Assembly (NCBI RefSeq): GCF_010104355.1
Contig: NZ_CP044972.1
Coordinates: forward strand, 2,728,001 to 2,792,000
Length of the DNA: 64,000 nt
Direction of reading: 5' to 3'
DNA from: Hydrogenophaga sp. PBL-H3
Lineage (GTDB): Bacteria > Pseudomonadota > Gammaproteobacteria > Burkholderiales > Burkholderiaceae_C
Shown: in pieces, positions 1 to 8,868 of the stretch
Layout of the letters: each line of letters opens with the position of its first letter
Numbering within the stretch: position 1 is the stretch's first letter
Made by a program: the position numbers and the translations under genes
Notes under the pieces: generated by a model
Told to the model about the DNA's origin: nothing
Databases searched by the model: none
What the model saw: the letters and a program-made list of their open reading frames with translations, nothing else

Positions 1-1295
1 AGTTCGTCGAAGCTGACCGCTTTTTCGGTGATCTGGGCCTTGGACAACACAAACTCGGTCACGTTGTTTTCGATCACGATGGCTTCGACTTCGGCCATGC
101 GGCGGTTGTCGCCCTGGTACCAGCGAACCACGTCGGCCGGCTTCTCGTACGAGGCGGCCAGTTCTTCGATGTGGGACTTGATCTGCTCGGGCTTGGCGTG
201 CAGTTCATTGGCGCGCACCAGTTCGGCCACCACCAGACCCAGACGCACACGGCGCTCAGCCTGCGGGCGGAACAGCTCTTCGGGGATCGGGGCCTTCTCT
301 GCGTCCTTGACACCACGCTGCTTGAGATCAGCGCGCGCGCCTTCGACCAGGCGGTCGAGTTCGGACTGGACCACCGACTTGGGCAGGTCCAGTTCAGAGG
401 CAGCGATCAGCGCGTCCATCACGGACTGCTTGTTGCGCGACTGCAGGCGGAACTTGACTTCGCGCTCCAGGTTTTTCTTGATGTCGGCGCGCAGGCCATC
501 GACCGTGCCGTCGGCAATGCCGAGCGACTTGGCCAGGGCTTCGTCCACTTCGGGCAGGTGGGCGGCTTCGAGCTTGTTGACCGTGACCAGGAAGTCGGCG
601 GTCTTGCCGGCCACGTCCTTGCCGTGGTAGTCCTCGGGGAAGGCCAATGGGAAGGTCTTGCTCTCGCCTTGCTTCATACCGCGCACGGCGTCTTCGAATT
701 CCTTGAGCATCTGGCCGTCGCCGACGATGAACTGGAATGCTTCGGCCTTGCCGCCTTCGAACGGCTCGCCGTCGATCTTGCCGGCGAAGTCGATGGTGGC
801 GCGGTCGCCGTCCTGGGCCGCCTGGTCTTGCGCGCGTTGCGCGAAGGTGCGTCGCTGCTTGCGCAGGATGTCCAGGGTGCGGTCGATGGCGGCTGCGTCA
901 ACTTCTGCCGAGACCTTGTCCACCGTGGCGGTGGCCAGATCACCGATCTTGACTTCGGGGTAGACCTCAAACACCGCGTCGAACGTCAGTTCGCCTTCGG
1001 GCGCGCCTTCTTTTTCGGTGATCTTGGGCTGGCCGGCCACGCGCAGCTGCGCTTCGTTGGCGGCGGTGGCGAAAGCCTCACCGACCTTGTCGTTCATCAC
1101 TTCGTAGTGAACCGAATAACCGTAGCGCTGTGCGACCACGTTCATGGGCACCTTGCCCGGACGGAAACCGTCCATCTTCACATCGCGAGCCAGACGCTTG
1201 AGGCGGTTTGCCACCTCGTTCTGGATCACATTGGCCGGCAGCGACAGCGTGATCTTGCGCTCAAGCTTTTCCAGGGTTTCAACGGTCACGGTCAT
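1..1295 (-). CDS. tig: Trigger factor, ribosome-associated chaperone (3' end cut by window edge)
   Basis: Trigger factor binds the ribosome near the exit tunnel and shields nascent chains; it also has a peptidyl-prolyl isomerase domain. Read from the ATG at 1295 the frame stays open to base 1 (431 codons). The family is usually about 430-440 residues, so only the last few residues are missing. The N-terminal ribosome-docking signature GFRPGKVP lies at residues 43-50, inside the typical opening domain. tRNA-Leu lies just upstream on the same strand, an order common in this group; clpP/clpX would be expected beyond the edge but cannot be seen. Confidence 0.95.
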   Translation of the reverse strand, partial: MTVTVETLEKLERKITLSLPANVIQNEVANRLKRLARDVKMDGFRPGKVPMNVVAQRYGYSVHYEVMNDKVGEAFATAANEAQLRVAGQPKITEKEGAPEGELTFDAVFEVYPEVKIGDLATATVDKVSAEVDAAAIDRTLDILRKQRRTFAQRAQDQAAQDGDRATIDFAGKIDGEPFEGGKAEAFQFIVGDGQMLKEFEDAVRGMKQGESKTFPLAFPEDYHGKDVAGKTADFLVTVNKLEAAHLPEVDEALAKSLGIADGTVDGLRADIKKNLEREVKFRLQSRNKQSVMDALIAASELDLPKSVVQSELDRLVEGARADLKQRGVKDAEKAPIPEELFRPQAERRVRLGLVVAELVRANELHAKPEQIKSHIEELAASYEKPADVVRWYQGDNRRMAEVEAIVIENNVTEFVLSKAQITEKAVSFDE

Positions 1296-1377
1296 GGTTC
1301 TCTCCAAAGGGGTGATGCCCAAAAATGGCGGTTCGGCCAGCCTGCCTGGACGAACCGGGGGATGCATGTGTCTGTGG

Positions 1378-1464
1378 TGGTGCGCGGGGGGGGACTCGAA
1401 CCCCCACACCATTGCTGGCGTCAGGACCTAAACCTGGTGCGTCTACCAATTTCGCCACCCGCGC
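1378..1464 (-). tRNA. tRNA-Leu (anticodon UAG)
   Basis: On the minus strand an 87-base cloverleaf can be drawn. The acceptor stem is 5' GCGCGGG with 3' CCCGCGC, followed by A and an encoded CCA. The D arm contains TTGGTAGACGC, the anticodon loop is TTTAGGT (anticodon UAG, leucine), there is a long variable arm of the class II type, and the T arm contains GGTTCGAGTCC. The long variable arm and the anticodon agree on leucine. Confidence 0.95.
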
Positions 1465-1487
1465 GCCTGGTTGGGGTTTCCGGCCCG

Positions 1488-1505
1488 GCGCAGATGGCTC
1501 TGCGC
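1488..1505. repeat. Short inverted repeat (7-bp arms, 4-base loop)
   Basis: Arms GCGCAGA and TCTGCGC flank TGGC in the 104-base gap between tRNA-Leu and the racemase-family gene. It lies downstream of the racemase stop, so it could help end that transcript, but no U tract follows on the minus strand. I see nothing else in this gap. Confidence 0.35.
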
Positions 1506-1568
1506 TGCACCTTGTCCTCCTCACGGCAACCTTAGATTGTAGCCCCTGAGTGCGGCAGCCCCCGACGT

Positions 1569-2210
1569 TCAGGCCCCCAGTCGATGGCGCAGCATGCGCA
1601 CGGCGCTGCCTGGCGTGGTGAGCACCGGCATGTCCAGCGCACGGTGCACTGCCATCTGCGCGCGCGCCATGCTGAACTGCGCCAATGCGATCACCTCGCA
1701 ACCTTGCCCGGCCAACCACCGCGCGGCCTCGACCACCAGCGCGTCGTGCGCCGCGGTGTCGCCCCGGTTGAGCGCCTCCAGCGCGCCGTCGGCCAGGCGG
1801 GTCATCAGCTCGGTGCCGGCCGGGAACTCGGGCGGCATCGATTCGAGCGTGGGCCCGAACGAAGCGATCAAGCCCACGCGCCCACCGTGTTCCACGGCAT
1901 CGGCCACCATGGCTTCGTTGGGCTTGAGCACCGGCATGTGAGGGCGGCGCTGTGCGACCGCCTCGATGCAGGGACCAAAAGCCGAGCAGGTGAACAGGAT
2001 GGCCTGTGCTCCCGTGCGCTCGGCGTAGGCCGACAAGTCTTCGAAGCGCTGGTGCATCGTGGCGTCCAGCCCGGCGCCGTTGCGCGCCAGATCGGCCGAG
2101 AGGCTGTCGTCGAGCAGGTTCATGCGAAGCGCCTCGGGCCAACGGCGTTCCAGCTCTTCATTGATGGGCGCCACGGAGTGCGCCAGCGCGTGGATGAGGG
2201 CAATTCGCAT
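1569..2210 (-). CDS. Aspartate/glutamate racemase family protein
   Basis: A 213-residue protein of the Asp/Glu/hydantoin racemase superfamily, which normally moves a proton at an alpha carbon with two cysteines acting as acid and base. The first cysteine is present in TCSAFGPC (C75) after a hydrophobic strand. At the usual second site the sequence reads ALAQFSM (around residues 176-181), so the second catalytic cysteine appears replaced and true racemase activity is doubtful. GRVGLIASFGP (110-120) fits the start of the second lobe. The gene follows the RND permease on the same strand after 112 bases and may be transcribed with it. The substrate cannot be told from the sequence. Confidence 0.75.
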   Translation of the reverse strand: MRIALIHALAHSVAPINEELERRWPEALRMNLLDDSLSADLARNGAGLDATMHQRFEDLSAYAERTGAQAILFTCSAFGPCIEAVAQRRPHMPVLKPNEAMVADAVEHGGRVGLIASFGPTLESMPPEFPAGTELMTRLADGALEALNRGDTAAHDALVVEAARWLAGQGCEVIALAQFSMARAQMAVHRALDMPVLTTPGSAVRMLRHRLGA

Positions 2211-2322
2211 GTTGATCGCTTTGACGTGTTTTGGGTGGGCGCATTGTCGAGCAACCCGGGTTTTCTCCGCAGGCGCTGGCCATCGGCAGCCATGGCGCTC
2301 ACGAGCCCGCGAGGTGCATCGT

Positions 2323-5300
2323 TCAAAGGGCTTCGGGTTCCCTCTTCACCCGGAACCAGGCCGCGTACATCGCAGGCAACGCCAGCAGGGTCAGCACGGT
2401 GGCCACCACCAGGCCCCCCATGATCGCCACTGCCATCGGCCCCCAGAACACACTGCGCGACAGCGGAATCATCGCCAGCACCGCCGCAGCGGCGGTCAGC
2501 ACGATGGGCCGCATGCGCCTCACCGCCGATTCCACCACCGCATCCCAGGCCGGCACACCGCGCGCGCGGTCCTGCTCGATCTGGTCGATCAGGATCACCG
2601 AGTTGCGCTGGATCATGCCCATGAGCGCGATCACGCCCAGCAGCGCCACAAAACCGAACGGCCGGTTGAGCAACAACAATGCACCCGCCACGCCAGCCAG
2701 ACCCAGCGGGCCGGTGAGGAACACCAGCACCGAGCGGCTGAAGCTCTGCAACTGCAGCATGAGCAAGGTGAACACGATGAACAGCATGAGCGGGATACCG
2801 ACCGCGATCGACGACGAGCCCTTGCTGCTCTCGGCCACGGCGCCCGCCACCTCGATGCGGTAGTCGGCCAGGCCCCGCGCCGCCCAGCCGTCGCTGATCT
2901 TTTTCAGCACCGGCTGCAGCTCGGCCGTGACGGTGGCACCTTGCAAGCCCTCCACCACATCGCCCTGCACGGTGATGGCGTAGTCGCGGTTCTCGCGCCA
3001 GAGCACGCCGGGCTCCCAGCCAAACACCGGCCTGGCAATCTGCAGCAACGGAATGCTCTGCCCGCTGCTGGTGGGCAGGTTGGCGTTGGCCAGGTCGGAA
3101 ATGGCGTCGCGCTCGTCCAGCGGCTGGCGCAGCACGATGTCGATCAGTTTGTCGCCTTCGCGGTACTGACCCACCGTGCTCCCTGAGAGCAAGGTGCGGG
3201 CGGCCTGCGCGATCGACTGGCTGGACACACCCAGCGCACGCGCCTTGGCCTGGTCCACCTCCAGCCGCAAGCGCTTGACCGATTCGTTCCAGTTGTCGTT
3301 GACGCCGCGCATGTTGCTGTTGGCGCGCATCGCCACCTTGACCTCGTCGGCCAGGGTGCGCAGCTGCGTGGGGTCGGTGCCGACCACGCGGAACTGCACC
3401 GGATACGGCACGGGTGGGCCGTTGGGCAGCAGCTTCACACGCCCGCGCAGCTCGGGGAACTCGGTCGCCAGCAGGGCCGGCAGCGCCTTGCGCAGGCGCT
3501 CACGGGTCTTCAGGTCTTGCGGCAAAACGATGAGTTGCGACACGTTGGTCTGCGGGAAGATCTGGTCCAGTGGCAAATAAAAGCGCGGCACGCCCGAACC
3601 CACCCAGGCGCTCACGCTGGTCACACCCTCTTCGGCCGTCATGCGCGCTTCCAGCCGCTTCGTCACCTCGTCCATGGCCTTGATGCTGCTGCCCTCGGGC
3701 AGCCACACGTCCACCAGGATCTCGGGCCGGCTCGAATCCGGAAAGAACTGCTGCTGCACCTGGCCCATGCCGACAATGCCCAGCGCGAAGGTCAGCACGG
3801 TGGCACCGATGGTGATCCAGCGGTGCTGCACGCACCAGTCCACCACGGCACGGAAACGCACATAGAACGGGCCGTCGAATACTTCGTGAACCTCGCCCAC
3901 GTGCGGTTTGACCTTGAGCAGGCGCACACCCAGGTAAGGCACGAAGAACACCGCCACCACCCACGAGAGCAGCAGCGCAATGACGGTCACCGCGAAGATC
4001 GCGAAGGTGTATTCACCCGTGGTGGAGTTGGCCAGGCCAATCGGCAGGAAACCGGCGGCCGTGATCAGCGTGCCGGTGAGCATGGGCATGGCCGTGGCCT
4101 CCCAGGTGAAGGTGGCCGCGCGCACCATGCTGTAGCCCTCCTCGAGCTTTCGCACCATCATCTCCACCGCAATGATCGCGTCGTCCACCAGCAGGCCCAG
4201 CGCGATGATCAGCGAACCCAGCGAAATCTTGTGCAGGCCGATCTTGAAGTAGTTCATGGCCAGAAAGGTCATGGCCAGCACCAGCGGAATCGTGATGAAC
4301 ACCACCAGGCCGGGGCGCATGTCCAGGGTGTAGCCACGCAGGCCCCTGCTGCCGGCGCGCTTGTGCAGGCCGAGCGCCAGAAAACTCACCACCAGCACGA
4401 TCAACACCGCTTCGATCAGCACCGAGACAAACTCGTTGACGCTGCGCGTCACGGCACTCGGCTGGTCTTGCACCTGGGCCAGCACCATGCCGGCGGGCAG
4501 CGTGGCTTCGATGCCGGCCACCGTGGTCTTGAGCGCCTTGCCCAGCGCAACGATGTCGCCGCCCTTGGCCATTGAAATGCCCAGGCCGATGCTGTCCCGT
4601 CCGTTGTGGCGCACCAGCACCTGCGGCGGGTCCACATAGGCCAGGCGGATGTCGGCAATGTCGCCCAGGCGGATCTGGGTGCCGTTGGTCGCGCGGATCG
4701 GCATGGCGCTGAGTTGCTCCACCGAATTGAACGCACCGGCCACGCGCACCTGCACCACGTCCTGCGGCGACTGCACCGCACCGGCCGAAGCCACCGCGTT
4801 CTGCTGGCCCAGCGCGTCAAACACCTGCTGGAGGTTCAACCCCAGCACCGCGAGCCGTTTCTGCGAGATCTCGATGAACAGCTTCTCGTCCTGTGCGCCG
4901 AAGAGCTCGACCTTGCTCACATCGGGCACACGCAGCAGCTGCTGGCGCACGTTGTCGGCCACCTGCTTCTTGTCGGCGTATGAGAAGCCATCACCCTGCA
5001 GCGCGTAGATCACGCCGAAGACGTCGCCGAACTCGTCGTTGAAGAACGGCCCCACCACGCCCTGGGGCAAGGTGGCCTGCATGTCGCCGATTTTCTTGCG
5101 CGCCGTGTACCAGATCTGCGGCACCTCCTTGGGCGGCGAAGAGTCTTTCAGCTGAAAGATCACCAGCGTTTCGCCGGGCTTGGAATAGCTGCGAATCTTG
5201 TCCGCGTACGGCACCTCCTGCAGCGTCTTCTCGATGCGGTCGGCCACCTGCTCAGCCACCTGCTCGGCGGTGGCGCCGGGCCAGTAGGCCCGCACCACCA

Positions 5301-5487
5301 TGGCGCGAAAGGTGAAAGGCGGGTCTTCGTCCTGGCCGAGCTGGAAGTAGGCTGCCACGCCCAGCACCATCAGCACGATCATCAGGTAGCGGGTGAAGGC
5401 CTGGTGGTCCAGTGCCCACTGCGAGAGGTTGAAGCGGGAGACCCAGGTGGCGGCCTGGTCGGCGGAGGCGTAGTCGGACGAGCTCAT
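2323..5487 (-). CDS. RND efflux transporter permease (AcrB/HAE1-like)
   Basis: A 1054-residue inner-membrane proton/drug antiporter. The first transmembrane helix (TRYLMIVLMVLGVAAYF) is followed by the DEDPPF segment typical of the family. Two large periplasmic loops alternate with transmembrane bundles; GLLVDDAIIAVE in helix 4 carries the paired acidic residues of the proton relay. I chose the ATG at 5487, seven bases after the stop of the adaptor gene, because the longer reading begins with a basic stretch of no family character. With the adaptor it should form a three-part pump with an outer-membrane channel encoded elsewhere. The substrate is unknown. Confidence 0.93.
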   Translation of the reverse strand: MSSSDYASADQAATWVSRFNLSQWALDHQAFTRYLMIVLMVLGVAAYFQLGQDEDPPFTFRAMVVRAYWPGATAEQVAEQVADRIEKTLQEVPYADKIRSYSKPGETLVIFQLKDSSPPKEVPQIWYTARKKIGDMQATLPQGVVGPFFNDEFGDVFGVIYALQGDGFSYADKKQVADNVRQQLLRVPDVSKVELFGAQDEKLFIEISQKRLAVLGLNLQQVFDALGQQNAVASAGAVQSPQDVVQVRVAGAFNSVEQLSAMPIRATNGTQIRLGDIADIRLAYVDPPQVLVRHNGRDSIGLGISMAKGGDIVALGKALKTTVAGIEATLPAGMVLAQVQDQPSAVTRSVNEFVSVLIEAVLIVLVVSFLALGLHKRAGSRGLRGYTLDMRPGLVVFITIPLVLAMTFLAMNYFKIGLHKISLGSLIIALGLLVDDAIIAVEMMVRKLEEGYSMVRAATFTWEATAMPMLTGTLITAAGFLPIGLANSTTGEYTFAIFAVTVIALLLSWVVAVFFVPYLGVRLLKVKPHVGEVHEVFDGPFYVRFRAVVDWCVQHRWITIGATVLTFALGIVGMGQVQQQFFPDSSRPEILVDVWLPEGSSIKAMDEVTKRLEARMTAEEGVTSVSAWVGSGVPRFYLPLDQIFPQTNVSQLIVLPQDLKTRERLRKALPALLATEFPELRGRVKLLPNGPPVPYPVQFRVVGTDPTQLRTLADEVKVAMRANSNMRGVNDNWNESVKRLRLEVDQAKARALGVSSQSIAQAARTLLSGSTVGQYREGDKLIDIVLRQPLDERDAISDLANANLPTSSGQSIPLLQIARPVFGWEPGVLWRENRDYAITVQGDVVEGLQGATVTAELQPVLKKISDGWAARGLADYRIEVAGAVAESSKGSSSIAVGIPLMLFIVFTLLMLQLQSFSRSVLVFLTGPLGLAGVAGALLLLNRPFGFVALLGVIALMGMIQRNSVILIDQIEQDRARGVPAWDAVVESAVRRMRPIVLTAAAAVLAMIPLSRSVFWGPMAVAIMGGLVVATVLTLLALPAMYAAWFRVKREPEAL

Positions 5488-5494
5488 GCAGTCC

Positions 5495-6613
5495 TCACTT
5501 CGTCGCAGCGCCAACGAAACGCGTGACCTTCTGCCCCGGCGACAACACATGCACGCCAGCGGCCACCACCTCGTCGCCCGGCTTCAAGCCCGAGGCAATC
5601 ACCATCTCGTTGCCGTCGGCGCCGGCCACCACCACCGGGCGCGGCTGCACCGTGCTGCTGGCGGCGTCGAACACCCAGACCGCGCTGCCGCTGCGGTCAC
5701 CGGCTTCCGAGCGCATCAGCGCCGAGGTTGGCAGCTTGATCGCGGCGGTGGGCGCACCGGTCGGCGCCACCATCGTCACGTAGGCCGTGGCGCCCAACGG
5801 CGTGGCGGCACCTTCAGGCAAGGCCAGCTTCACCTGGTAGGTGCGGGTGACCGGATCGGCACTGGCCGCCACTTCACGCACCACGGCATCCAGCGGCGCG
5901 GATGCACCCGCTGGCGCACCGGGAGCGCCGGCCCACAGGCGAACCTGCGCAGCCTGCCCCACGCGCAGCAAGGCCAGCCGGTCTTCGGGCACCGCGAACA
6001 CCACGTCGCGAGCACCATCGCGCGCCACGCGCACCACCGGCGCGCCCGCCGCCACCACCTGACCCACTTCCGCATCCACCGCAAGCACCACGCCGGCACC
6101 GTCGGCCAGCAGGCGGGCATAGCCAGCCTGGTTGCCCTGCACGGCACCCTGGGCGCGCGCCTGGCGCAGCGTGGCATCGGCCGACTTCAGCGTGGCCTGG
6201 CGACGCTCGATCTCGGCCCCGCTCACGAAGCCCTGGGCCAGCAGCTCCTGAAATCGCTTGAGGTCTGCCGCGGCCAGGTCGCGCTGCGTTTGCGCCGAGG
6301 CCACCTGGGCCTGGGCCGCCTGGCTGGAGAGCGCGAAATCCTGCGCATCCAGCTGAGCCAGCAATTGCCCCGGCTTCACACGCTGCCCCACCTCGGCCGG
6401 GCGCTGCACCAGCTTGCCCCCCACCCGGAAGCCCAGGCGCGACTCGGTGCGCGCGCGCACCTCGCCGGCGTATTCCGTCCGCGCCCCCAGGGGGCTGGCG
6501 TCCACCGTCATCAGCTTGACCGAGCGAATCGGTTCGACCGACGCGGGTCGAGGAGAACAGGCCGCGAGTGCAAACGTGGTGGTCATGATCAAGACAAAGT
6601 TCGGCGTTTTCAT
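5495..6613 (-). CDS. RND efflux periplasmic adaptor lipoprotein (HlyD/AcrA family)
   Basis: A 372-residue membrane-fusion protein that links an RND permease to an outer-membrane channel. The ATG at 6613 gives a lipoprotein signal ending in the lipobox ALAAC (acylated cysteine at residue 19); a longer reading would add 13 residues before the signal, so it was not used. After the lipobox come the half-lipoyl segment (VGQRVKPGQLLAQLD), an alpha-helical hairpin rich in Ala and Gln, and the beta-barrel region. It is first in a two-gene operon with the permease and is preceded by a palindrome of TetR-operator type. Confidence 0.92.
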   Translation of the reverse strand: MKTPNFVLIMTTTFALAACSPRPASVEPIRSVKLMTVDASPLGARTEYAGEVRARTESRLGFRVGGKLVQRPAEVGQRVKPGQLLAQLDAQDFALSSQAAQAQVASAQTQRDLAAADLKRFQELLAQGFVSGAEIERRQATLKSADATLRQARAQGAVQGNQAGYARLLADGAGVVLAVDAEVGQVVAAGAPVVRVARDGARDVVFAVPEDRLALLRVGQAAQVRLWAGAPGAPAGASAPLDAVVREVAASADPVTRTYQVKLALPEGAATPLGATAYVTMVAPTGAPTAAIKLPTSALMRSEAGDRSGSAVWVFDAASSTVQPRPVVVAGADGNEMVIASGLKPGDEVVAAGVHVLSPGQKVTRFVGAATK

Positions 6614-6678
6614 GGCGGTCTGGACGAGGTGAGAATGGAAGACACGCGGCACAGTCGGGCACCGGCAGCGCCCGTATA

Positions 6679-6700
6679 TTACTGACTGACCGGTTAGTAA
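6679..6700. promoter_or_regulatory. Palindromic operator, TetR type
   Basis: The 22-base stretch runs from TTACT to AGTAA and contains ACCGGT-like inner matches, an imperfect palindrome like those bound by TetR/AcrR repressors of RND pumps. It lies 66 bases upstream of the adaptor ATG and 32 bases before hpnC on the other strand, so it could control either. No TetR gene is in the window. Confidence 0.55.
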
Positions 6701-6731
6701 TCAAAATTATCGATCAAAAGCCCCCAGGTTC

Positions 6732-7682
6732 ATGACGCAACCCGCCCACACCGATCAGCCGCCGCCCCATGGCGGCTCCACGCACGACCCTGCGCCGGCG
6801 CAGGCCACCGCACTCGGCGCACTGGGCGGCGGCGTCGAGCACTACGAAAATTTCCCGGTGGCGTCGTGGCTCTGCCCACCCAGGCTCAGGCCCACGATCG
6901 TGGCCATCTACCGCTTCGCCCGCACTGCCGACGACATCGCCGACGAAGGCTCTGCGCCCGCCGCAGCGCGGCTGGCCGATCTGACCGCGTACCGCACCGA
7001 GCTGGCAAGCTGCATCACCAGAGCCGCAGGTGGCACTGTGCCACCCTCGCCAGAGCGCTGGCCTGCCGTGTTCGGACCACTGAGTCTGGCCATCGCGCGC
7101 CACGCGCTGCCGGTTCAACTGCTGCACGACCTGCTGAGCGCTTTCGAGCAGGACGTGCGCTACACCGAACAACAACACCGCTACGCCAGCACCGAGGAAC
7201 TGCTCGGCTACTGCCGCCTCTCCGCCAACCCGGTGGGGCGCCTGCTGCTGCACCTGTATGGCGTGCACGACGCGCGATCGCTGCAGCAAAGCGACCAGAT
7301 CTGCAGCGCACTGCAACTCATCAACTTCTGGCAGGACATCAGCCGGGACTTGCCCAACGGGCGCTGCTACCTGCCCGCCGACACCTTGCGGCGCCAGGGC
7401 CTGGAGGTGAGCGATTTCGAATCGCCCCTGGGCGATCCCAGGCCCGCCCAGCAGGCGGTGGTGGCCGAACTCTGCGCCTACGCGCGCGGCCTCATGCAGC
7501 TTGGCGCACCGCTCGCGCGCCGCGTGCCGGGGCGCGCTGGCTGGGAACTGCGGCTGGTGGTCCAAGGTGGCTTGCGCATCCTGGATCGCATTGCCGAGCA
7601 GGACCACCGCAGCTGGCAGATCCGCGTGAAGCTGCAGCGCGCCGACCTGCCCCGGCTGCTGTGGCGGGCACTCTGGATGTGA
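6732..7682 (+). CDS. hpnC: Squalene synthase HpnC-like (squalene/phytoene synthase superfamily)
   Basis: A 316-residue head-to-head prenyl synthase. The opening HYENFPVAS (residues 37-45) is characteristic of HpnC, which works with HpnD and HpnE to make squalene for hopanoids. The first aspartate-rich motif is DDIADE (67-72) and the second is QDISRD (201-206); both bind Mg-diphosphate. Phytoene synthase CrtB is the main alternative because bch genes follow, but the opening motif and the length favour HpnC. hpnD and hpnE are not in the window. The intergenic region before it is shared with the divergent efflux operon. Confidence 0.8.
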   Translation: MTQPAHTDQPPPHGGSTHDPAPAQATALGALGGGVEHYENFPVASWLCPPRLRPTIVAIYRFARTADDIADEGSAPAAARLADLTAYRTELASCITRAAGGTVPPSPERWPAVFGPLSLAIARHALPVQLLHDLLSAFEQDVRYTEQQHRYASTEELLGYCRLSANPVGRLLLHLYGVHDARSLQQSDQICSALQLINFWQDISRDLPNGRCYLPADTLRRQGLEVSDFESPLGDPRPAQQAVVAELCAYARGLMQLGAPLARRVPGRAGWELRLVVQGGLRILDRIAEQDHRSWQIRVKLQRADLPRLLWRALWM

Positions 7683-7812
7683 CGACGCGCGCACCTTGAA
7701 TCGCGCAGGTGACACAGTGCGAGCGGGAGTCGCTGAAAAGCCACTGAATGCCGGTTGCTCCGTACAAGCTCTGGGGTGGCGCGCACAACCCCTGTGCCAT
7801 ACTGATTTCCCT

Positions 7813-8844
7813 ATGGCACAGGCATTCCCTTTCTCCGCGATCGTTGGTCAAGACGAGATGAAAACGGCGATCCTGATCGCCGCCATCGACCCCAGCATCG
7901 GAGGGGTTCTGGTCCTCGGTGACCGGGGCACCGGCAAGTCCACCGCGGTACGGGCGCTGGCCGCCCTGCTGCCGAGAATGCGGGCCGTCAACGGGTGCCG
8001 CTACAGCTGTGACCCGGCCGACCCCGCCAGCCGCTGCGCCGACTGCGCCTCGCTTCGCGCACCCGACCAGCCGCCCGCCAAGACCCACCTCGTTCCCGTG
8101 CCCGTGGTCGACCTGCCGCTGGGCGCCACCGAAGACCGCGTGGTCGGTGCGCTCGACCTGGAGCGGGCCCTGTCGCAAGGTGTGAAGGCTTTCGAGCCCG
8201 GGCTGCTGGCCCAGGCCAACCGCGGCTTCCTCTACATCGACGAGGTCAACCTGCTCGAAGACCACCTGGTCGATCTGCTGATCGACGTGGCGGCGTCGGG
8301 CGAAAACGTGGTGGAGCGCGAGGGCCTTTCCGTGCGCCACCCTGCGCGCTTCGTGCTGGTGGGCAGCGGCAACCCCGAAGAGGGCGAACTGCGGCCGCAG
8401 TTGCTCGACCGCTTTGGCCTCTCGGTGGAAGTGAAGACGCCCGAGCTGCTCACCGAGCGGATCGAGGTGGTGCGCCGGCGAGACGCCTTCGAGCAGGACC
8501 GCGAGGCTTTCATCGCGAGCTGGCAAAAAGAAGACGAACGCATCCGCCGCAAGCTGGTGGCCGCGCGCAAGCGGCTGCTGGAGGTGGTCATTTCCGACGC
8601 AGCGCGCGAGCGCGCTTCGTCCCTGTGCATGGCCCTGGGCACCGACGGCCTGCGTGGCGACCTCACGCTCATTCGTGCCGCGCGTGCCATGGCCGCGCTC
8701 AACGGCGACGCCAGCGTCACCGATGCCCATTTCAAACGCGTGGCCGGCCCCGCCTTGCGCCACCGCCTGCGCCGCAACCCGCTGGACAACGCGGGTTCCA
8801 CCGCGCGTGTCGATCGCGCCGTCGCCGAACTGATGGGCGCTTGA
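7813..8844 (+). CDS. bchI: Magnesium chelatase ATPase subunit I
   Basis: BchI is the AAA+ motor that, with BchD and BchH, inserts Mg2+ into protoporphyrin IX at the first committed step of bacteriochlorophyll synthesis. The 343-residue protein has Walker A GDRGTGKST (36-44), a Cys-containing insert (CRYSCDP...CADC, about 62-79), Walker B FLYIDEVNLL (139-148) and the sensor GSGNPEEG. The ATG at 7813 was preferred over an upstream in-frame start because MAQAFPFSAIVGQ is the normal family opening. The order bchI-bchD-bchO is the usual one. No PpsR-type palindrome is seen in the 130 bases upstream. Confidence 0.96.
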   Translation: MAQAFPFSAIVGQDEMKTAILIAAIDPSIGGVLVLGDRGTGKSTAVRALAALLPRMRAVNGCRYSCDPADPASRCADCASLRAPDQPPAKTHLVPVPVVDLPLGATEDRVVGALDLERALSQGVKAFEPGLLAQANRGFLYIDEVNLLEDHLVDLLIDVAASGENVVEREGLSVRHPARFVLVGSGNPEEGELRPQLLDRFGLSVEVKTPELLTERIEVVRRRDAFEQDREAFIASWQKEDERIRRKLVAARKRLLEVVISDAARERASSLCMALGTDGLRGDLTLIRAARAMAALNGDASVTDAHFKRVAGPALRHRLRRNPLDNAGSTARVDRAVAELMGA

Positions 8845-8868
8845 GCGCAGGGTTCGGGCGCAAGATCG

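Noticed and set aside
171-1535. A 454-codon plus-strand frame over trigger factor
   Set aside because: It is antisense to tig and runs through tRNA-Leu; no family features.
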